A DNA stretch of 64,000 nt from Scytalidium lignicola. Lineage: Eukaryota > Ascomycota > Leotiomycetes. Shown in pieces: positions 58,153 to 64,000 of this stretch. The notes beneath the pieces are model-generated. The model was not told where the DNA came from and searched no databases. It saw only the letters and a list, made by a program, of their open reading frames with translations. The stretch lies in contig NCSJ02000055.1 of assembly GCA_002812745.2 (NCBI GenBank), forward strand, positions 108,782-172,781. The letters run 5' to 3'. Made by a program: the position numbers and the translations under genes. Numbering within the stretch: the first letter of the stretch is position 1; the number at the start of each line of letters is the position of its first letter.

Positions 58153-58174
58153 CGCGCGGAGCAGTTTCCGCGCG
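58153..58174. repeat. GC-rich perfect hairpin
   Basis: CGCGCGGA and TCCGCGCG form a perfect 8-bp stem around a 6-nt loop (GCAGTT), in otherwise AT-leaning DNA. Confidence 0.75.
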
Positions 58175-58281
58175 TCTAATAGTCACGGGCACCTCCTTTC
58201 TTCTCATTATTTTACTTTGTTTGCTTCTTCTATATCTCTCATCGTGCCGACTTTTCCTCGGAACAGCACCTATGATGTAAG

Positions 58282-58309
58282 AAGCCTAGTTAGCCAGCTT
58301 AGCTAACTA
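58282..58309. repeat. Hairpin repeat copy 1 (shared 12-mer GCTTAGCTAACT)
   Basis: AAGCCT, then TAGTTAGC pairs with GCTAACTA across a 7-nt loop (58287-58309). It shares AAGCCT and GCTTAGCTAACT, at nearly the same spacing, with a second copy at 58933-58958. Confidence 0.65.
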
Positions 58310-58931
58310 TCGCTTACGATGATTCGCTGATTGATAAACCCTCCGCAAGAGGAGTTCGCTAACGGCTACGTATGGGCCTTGTTTAAAAAAGACGTCATTA
58401 TTGTCCTCCAAATAGTGACATTATAGCTAATTACGTAGCTGTTGAGGGTAATACTTGTAGTATTTACTATATCGTCCTGCTTGGCCATTGGAGGGGGCTG
58501 GGAAGATCTAAGCAATGAACTGGAATTCGGCTCACGCGACATCGGCTGAAGCATTGGCCGCGCGATCCGTACAAGTACATGATGTACCTAGTAATCAACA
58601 GCACACGTGCCCAATTAGAAATCCAGAGAATAGGAAGGAGGGAAAGCCCCTGCCCTAATGTAGAGCGTACCCAAAACAATATCTCTCTCTGGAGCGAATA
58701 AATAACGGCGTTCCTACTTTAGCACACAGTATAAATAAAACCAATTCATGATATTATAGAGAGAGGGAGAGGAAGAGGTAGAGGGCAAGAAAGGCAAAGA
58801 GAAAAACGCATAAACATCCATCTAATGATTCTAGAATCGTTGTAAATCACCTACAGAGACTAAGTTCGGCGGTGACTCAATCAAAAAAGCCTCCGAGCCA
58901 GTCCCGCGTTGCCGGACTTTTCCTTTCTTAA

Positions 58932-58958
58932 TAAGCCTATCAACAGGCTTAGCTAACT
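58932..58958. repeat. Hairpin repeat copy 2
   Basis: TAAGCCT pairs with AGGCTTA across a 6-nt loop (58932-58951), followed by GCTAACT. Direct-orientation relative of the element at 58282-58309, about 650 bp away. Confidence 0.65.
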
Positions 58959-59326
58959 CTAAACTCCGGCCGCCGCCACACACACATACAGTACCGTGAA
59001 GTAGCCGCCTCTAATCGCCGTGCGTCGATTTGGCGGCGCCCGGGAAGCTCGGAGATGGGAACTAGAGCCCCAGCACCAAAAACGCAAGAGCGGATTACAA
59101 AAGCAAAACCAACGACCAAAACACCTTCAAAAAAGAGCTTTGCCCATAATCCAATCCAATCCGTTCGGACTGGTGACATTCTTTTTTCACATTTTCAACC
59201 TTGCATTGCACCCCGCTCCCGCCTTTTTTTGCCCATATTCGAGAAAGAGAGCTTGCTGGGAGATCACCGGTTTTCCCCTTGTGCCCCGTACAGAGTTTAG
59301 GTTATATATATAAGGGCAAATCAGTG

Positions 59327-60305
59327 ATGGCACTTTCGAGGTCAAGGTATGTTTCCAATATTTTTTGGTGGCTGAGGTTTTTGCATCTCTTTGACCGTGA
59401 CCGGTTGGCGGGGAAAAGGGCACGAGACCGATCTGGAGAGTTGGAGGTTTTGGGGGAATGAAGTAGTAATGGTTTTTTTCTAATTCATGCTTTACAAAAC
59501 AGAACGGTTACCATCATTGTTGCTCTTGCAACGCTTACGAGTAATGGCCTCTCTGCACTGCTCTTCCACCAGTTTCCTGATGATCCGTATCACCTCGCCA
59601 GTACCTTTGGCTGGTACTTACACTTTGCCAACTTGCTGAGTGTGTTTGGCTTCATTGGAGCAATAAGGGTACGTTGGTTTCTGACTCCTGTTTTTCTTAT
59701 TTTTCCTTGTTGCACTCACCTGGGTGTCACTATTTGCGTGAGAGCTGGTTCGATAAAAACCCAGCTTTACTCGTATGATGTTGAGCTCTCGCTAACTCGG
59801 AATTCTTCAGAAACATGCCCTGTCGATAGCCATCTTTGCAAACTACCTCATCCTCGACACGATTTTGTGCTGTGTTCCGCGTTTCCTTCTTCTAAGTGTG
59901 TTGAGAGACTACTCAAGCGGATTTTGCACAGATCCATCCTTCTCAGCCCCGCAGGTCTCTATGTCCATGGCTAGTACACCGGGAAGCTCATTAGAGGAGC
60001 TTGCGCATGGATGGACTCCCCAAGGCTGTCTGAAGATTGTCTGGCTAGCACAGTTAACTCTTGCAGCAGCCGTGGTGGCTGCAACCCTACTGCAGTTCGT
60101 TGGCGCTCTCTATGTAAGGGAGTATGCGAAGACATTATGGCTGAGGGAGGTGAGCGAAGATATTGTGCTCATGATTGAGGAATTCGGAGATAGTGAGGAA
60201 ATTCAATCACAAAGTCTATGGCGTCGTGAGGTTTCCAATGGGGAGACCTTGCCGGTTGGATATAGGGATACCAGTGAATCCCAGGATGAAAAGACGGGCC
60301 TCTGA
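59327..60305 (+). CDS. Fungal four-pass membrane protein, function unknown
   Basis: Exons 59327-59346, 59503-59668 and 59811-60305 join across introns of 156 and 142 nt to give 226 residues. The predicted protein starts MALSRSRTVTIIVALATLTS and has four hydrophobic segments: TVTIIVALATLTSNGLSALL, FANLLSVFGFIGAI, LSIAIFANYLILDTILCCV and a last one after GWTPQGCLKIVWLAQLTLAA. Cysteines flank the loop between TM3 and TM4 (DYSSGFCTD, GC). The C-terminal tail is acidic. This spacing is seen in a family of small fungal integral membrane proteins with a conserved HA-x-FANYLILDT-type segment, but I know no function. All exons have canonical GT-AG boundaries and keep frame; the 20-nt first exon is the least certain part. 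Confidence 0.75.
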
Positions 60306-61372
60306 GTTAGTTTGCTTTTTGCACTATTGGATCAAATGGATGCATTTGGCGTCGTGTTCGTTATGTTGCGTTGCGTTACGCACTGCAAGCATTGCATACC
60401 CAAGGGAAATTTTGATGACAAATTGGAATTGGGAGATTGTCTATATGGGTTTCGGAGTTTTGTGACTTCGGATTTTGAATTTTTGAATTTGTTTGGGGCT
60501 TGGGGTTATTGGAACGTGATACCATTTATGACAAGGCAGCTTTAGATGGAAGAAATGCTGAATATGAAAATTAAAATATTACTTACTGTTGTGTCTCTCC
60601 GGTGTTGTGAATCGTGTCTAGATTAGTTGTAGCCGCTGGATCTTCGCTCCCCTGGCTTTGATTATGCTAATTCTTCTCTGCAGGCGGTCCAAGGCCTGTT
60701 TCTAGAGATATGTCAGCTTTATATGCCTTCAAGAAGGGTCCTACCAATATAGAGAAGGATCTCAACCATGTTGATCGATCATATAATTGATCCACCAGNC
60801 TTAGCAGTCCAAAAGAAACGAACAATAGGTCAAGAGGCCCAGCTTGGTACGTCCCCGGTAGTAATCACACTGCGAAACGACCAAATTGACTTTTCATCTG
60901 CAATAAGATGAAGATGGTGATGATAATTAAGAACTGAAAATAGAAGGAAGAAAAAAGAGAAGGGAAGAAAATTCCTCTCCTTTTCGTTTTCTTAGTTAAA
61001 TCAAGGGAACATTTAACAAAACACAGCCACAAGAATACATGCAATTAGTGAGATATGTTACTCTCTAGCTTCTTGGAGTAATTACCCCCCTCACCAATCA
61101 TCCTTTCTAATCCCAGAAAATGAATCCTTAGTAGAACCCATCTGTATACACCACAGTAACACGGCGCGGAGGGAAGGAAGTAAGCACTGACATGATATGG
61201 CATGGCATGACATAGCATAGCCCCACACCAAGGCAGAGAGCTTTATTAGTTGTGAAAGGAATTACTCAACACAAAAGCCAAAGACAGAAAGAATCATATA
61301 TAAAAAAGGGGGAACTTTGCATTTGTCTTTGATAACCGTTTTAATAGAAACCTCCAAACCTATTCGAAGAGA

Positions 61373-61390
61373 AGAGAGAGAGAGAGAGAG
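61373..61390. repeat. AG dinucleotide microsatellite
   Basis: Nine consecutive AG units in non-coding DNA. Confidence 0.85.
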
Positions 61391-62430
61391 GACGCGGGAG
61401 GTGAATCTAGATATACCTCTTTCCCGGAAGAACTAGACAAGAGCTAAGGTAAAGGAAAAAAACAAGAAAGCAAGAGAAACGGGCCGCTCCCCTCCTCCCC
61501 GCGTCGTTGACTTTAACCCGGGCTACTGGAACACTAGGAACACTAGGGATATTTCATGCGGGCAAGTTGGAGAGGTCAGTTCGAGCACCTACCGTTTCAG
61601 TCTTGTGAGGAAAGATAGTGGCGTGAATAAAAGCTGAGTGGTTACTTGGTCTCTTGGTTTTGATAATAGGGGAGTATAATTGCCTCATACCCCCCTCCTT
61701 TACTTCTCTTACGGCATGGTTATGAATAGGCAAATCGTGTGTGAGATAGAGGATGAAAATATAGAGTAGATAGGTATATAGAAGCTTTAGAAAGGCAGGT
61801 AAGGAGAGTCCTACGTATTCGTTCGTATCACTAGAAACACCATGGTATTTGTACTTGTATATAGACTACAAGGAAGAAGGATTAAGACTATGTACCCCGG
61901 GTTTTTGCTTACTCCACTTCTACCGTCTTCCTGCGGAATTTAGCTACCCTGTAGCTGTAGGTACTGTACTTACCTTGGCCCAAGCTCATGCTAACAATGC
62001 CAGTAAAGATGATGAATAAGAGTACATGCATTGTAAAGCACTATCACTTCTATTACTAGTGGAGAAAGTAGTATAGAAAATTATCTCAGATCAGGTCATT
62101 ATCATGTATCAAGCCATTAATCGCCCCAAAGACGCAATTACTTTCGTAGTGATTTGGTAAGAAAATCCCGCAAATTCTTATCATTGATCGAGAACAAGAA
62201 GAAAAGAAGAGGAAGATCCACTTACTCACTGGTTGGTTGGTTTCTCACTCAATTGATTACAATCGAATGATGATAATCCACCATAAGCACGACAAACAGA
62301 TCAAATGGTGGGCGACGATAGATATCATTGAGTCTATCCAGTCACAGTGTTATTAGCTTGTCAGTCAATCGGATCTCGATCCATGACCAGAGTCTGGTTA
62401 TCTAGAATCTTGATATTCGATATCTTGACG

Positions 62431-62465
62431 TCTGATGTCTGATGTCTGGTGTCTGGTGTCTGGTC
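62431..62465. repeat. TCTGRTG heptamer repeat
   Basis: Two TCTGATG units followed by two TCTGGTG units and a partial unit. Confidence 0.85.
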
Positions 62466-62648
62466 TGACGATGGCTGCTTGCTGACTGCTGATGAATAAT
62501 GACAAAAAGGTCGAGGATTAAAGGAACAGGCAGAGAATGTCTAATCCTGTCAGTGGGCTTAGATGTTGTGTGTATGTGTGTTGTGCGTTCTTTTCTTGCT
62601 CCTAGGATCATGCATGGTTCTTTGCCCCGCCAGCTTGGCTGATGCTCA

Positions 62649-62695
62649 CGATTCGCACGATTCGCACAGTTTCCAGGCTGCCAGGCTGCCAGGCT
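62649..62695. repeat. Short direct repeats CGATTCGCA and CCAGGCTG
   Basis: CGATTCGCA occurs twice in tandem (62649-62666), and CCAGGCTG twice plus a partial unit (62673-62695). Confidence 0.8.
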
Positions 62696-63187
62696 CTATG
62701 TGCGGGTTGAGTGGCATGAGTGGGTAAAAATTCGACTTGAAATGGGATGGAGGCTCGGAGATAGTGATGGGTGTTGGATGTGAGTCCTTTTTGGGTGGCG
62801 GTGGTGATGTGATGTGATGGAGGTGGTGGGGTTGTTGATTGAAGAGAGCTTGTTGGATGGAGGGGAAGGAAGGAAGGACCGAGGGCAAAAAAAAGGTGGT
62901 TGCGTGCATGCACTTCCTCTGCGCTGTGCCGTGCATAAGACATAGCATAAGATTAGGGCTTGCTTGGACCGTCGAGCTTATGCACGGGGGGTTGTGCAAG
63001 TGCGCGCTCGCAAATGTCTGATGAATCTCTTCGCGCGCTTGTGGGAGTTTTCTCGGTCTTTTGTTGGAGGAGCATGGGTGTGCGTGTATCCCATGCCTGA
63101 AGTACTTCCGTACCTGTATTTCTTGTTCTGGTGTTTGATCCATAATTAAACCGTCCGGTTTATCTCACTCTTGTCCTTCCAGCACGT

Positions 63188-63208
63188 TCTCTCTCTCTCT
63201 CTCTCTCT
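63188..63208. repeat. CT dinucleotide microsatellite
   Basis: About ten TC units. Non-coding. Confidence 0.85.
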
Positions 63209-63866
63209 ATTTCTCCCTCTTGAACCTATTCTTTCTTGTCCTGTATATGTGATGTTGATTATTGTATGGAGCACATGGCTCGTCTCTTATTTTCCAGGAG
63301 CTCTTAGATTTCCCGAGCAACCGTTTTTTCCTGCATCTCCCCTTAGATGCGGGTTCCCACGGACCTGGCATGGTACATGTACTTTCCACTTGGCCATGAC
63401 ACGAAAATTGGTGAACGGGCCGACCCCTTTATTTCATTCTCATCACCGCTCAGGTCGTTCCTCGGTCCACGGTCACGTTCTATACTACAGTACTGTATAT
63501 TTCCATGGTCTACGAGGGATCACATGCCAACCATCCCATTTGTAGATGGCCAGTAAGACACGATGACCATCATTACGCACCCCATCACGGACATTATTCG
63601 ATGTTTTGGGCAGGTCAAGGCCAGTGTGGGGCCCATTTTGAAAAAGTTATTCCTCCATTGGAGTCATAGAATTGACCCTCGCCAACGATTCTCACCAGCG
63701 GCGCCACTGGTAAATCGGTTGATTCTTGCACTCCTCCCCCTCCCATTCTCGCCGACAAGAGGAGATGGTGGAGGCTAACCAGCAGTTCATGTACGTAAGG
63801 GGGTGCAAGAAATGACTGGCTCACCCCATGCAAGGCGGTGTAGCTAGGATATTGCCGCTTTTATAA

Positions 63867-63884
63867 TAAACAAACCATTGTTTA
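63867..63884. promoter_or_regulatory. Palindromic TAAACAA/TTGTTTA element
   Basis: TAAACAA and TTGTTTA form a perfect inverted repeat around ACCA. Each half matches the forkhead consensus (RTAAACA). It sits 33 bp before the reading frame at the right edge, so it could be regulatory or part of a terminal repeat. The match is by consensus only. Confidence 0.4.
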
Positions 63885-63916
63885 CCTCCTCCATCCTCCT
63901 TATTCTTATTACTCTA

Positions 63917-64000
63917 ATGGCTTGGGATACTCCTACACGTGTACGATATACAACTAAAGTTCAAGATGGTTATTCTAGACGTCATGCAGCTGAGGAATTA
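63917..64000 (+). CDS. Partial ORF at window edge, possibly Tc1/mariner-like transposase N-terminus
   Basis: An ATG at 63917 opens 28 codons that run off the window without a stop. The peptide starts MAWDTPTRVRYTTKVQDGYS and continues RRHAAEEL. TPTRxRxxT followed by a G-Y-S-x-R-x-A-A-x-x-L helix resembles the first helix-turn-helix of Tc1/mariner-type transposases in fungi (TPTRxRIxxLxxxGxSxxxIAxxL). Only the first HTH helices are visible, so the element type and whether it is intact cannot be judged. It may equally be an ordinary gene. Confidence 0.4.
   Translation, partial: MAWDTPTRVRYTTKVQDGYSRRHAAEEL

Larger units (their letters stand above)
55058..59326. other. Gene-poor block between divergent genes
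   Basis: 4.3 kb without a supported gene. Short open frames on both strands overlap heavily and have low-complexity or shuffled composition. Visible structures are an 8-bp-unit repeat at 55996-56027, a GC-rich hairpin at 58153-58174, and two related hairpin-bearing repeats at 58282 and 58933. The left end is presumably the nucleotidyltransferase promoter and leader. Confidence 0.5.
60306..63916. other. Gene-poor block with low-complexity tracts
   Basis: 3.6 kb without a supported gene. Purine-rich and pyrimidine-rich tracts, an AG microsatellite (61373), a heptamer repeat (62431), short direct repeats (62649-62695) and a CT microsatellite (63188) are visible. The texture resembles a long fungal promoter or leader of a gene outside the window. 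One ambiguous base lies at 60799. Confidence 0.45.

Noticed and set aside
58008..58280. 90-codon frame with a basic stretch and one hydrophobic segment
   Set aside because: It contains the perfect GC-rich hairpin and a T/C-rich tract that by chance reads as a membrane span. No supporting conservation.
62646..63143. 165-codon minus-strand frame with Pro/His runs
   Set aside because: Its content comes from simple repeats (CCAGGCTG, GGTGG/GATG tracts). It overlaps another open frame with equally poor coding character.

Overview
The window looks like nuclear DNA of a filamentous ascomycete. Genes carry short introns of about 46-210 nt with GTRNGN donors and CTAAC/CTGAC-type branch sites. Intergenic spaces are long, the A+T content is moderately high, and the proteins are typical of Pezizomycotina. 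The overall style suggests Leotiomycetes (Helotiales-like), but that placement is a guess from gene content. All exon joins given here were worked out by hand from splice sites, reading frame and family resemblance. Single ambiguous bases (N) occur at nine positions, mostly beside T or A runs, so single-base frameshifts should be read with caution.

Left part (1-16 kb): the 3' end of an uncharacterised CxxC protein; a 2-oxoglutarate/Fe(II) oxygenase; a HAD phosphatase; a DHA1-like MFS transporter; the cytochrome oxidase assembly factor PET191/COA5 (two short exons); a membrane-anchored sterol-esterase/acid-lipase family enzyme (five exons); an RTA1-family membrane protein; the oligosaccharyltransferase subunit OST48/WBP1; and the complex I 9.5 kDa subunit. 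Middle part (15.5-33.5 kb): a 2654-residue BEACH-WD40 scaffold; a large disordered protein; EMC1 of the ER membrane complex; a DUF1989 protein; and two tRNA-Thr(AGT) genes, only one of which has an intron.

Right part (33.5-64 kb): a gene-poor stretch with a possible decayed deubiquitinase; a single-pass membrane protein with a long disordered tail; an SLC35F/DUF914 transporter; ribosomal protein eL42; a CysA-type serine O-acyltransferase; a decayed gene with two frameshifts and a premature stop; a Nudix hydrolase; a Cid1/CutB-like terminal nucleotidyltransferase; a four-pass membrane protein; two gene-poor blocks (about 4.3 and 3.6 kb); and, at the right edge, a reading frame that may begin a Tc1/mariner-like transposase.

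The genes are mostly housekeeping. Several share cellular themes: OST48 and EMC1 act in ER protein biogenesis, and PET191 and the 9.5 kDa subunit act in the respiratory chain. I see no operon, secondary-metabolite cluster, CRISPR array or obvious new multi-gene system. The most interesting items are the tRNA-Thr pair with compensated base-pair changes, the tandem PxDxHFxRPxTP motif in the membrane protein, and the two gene relics.
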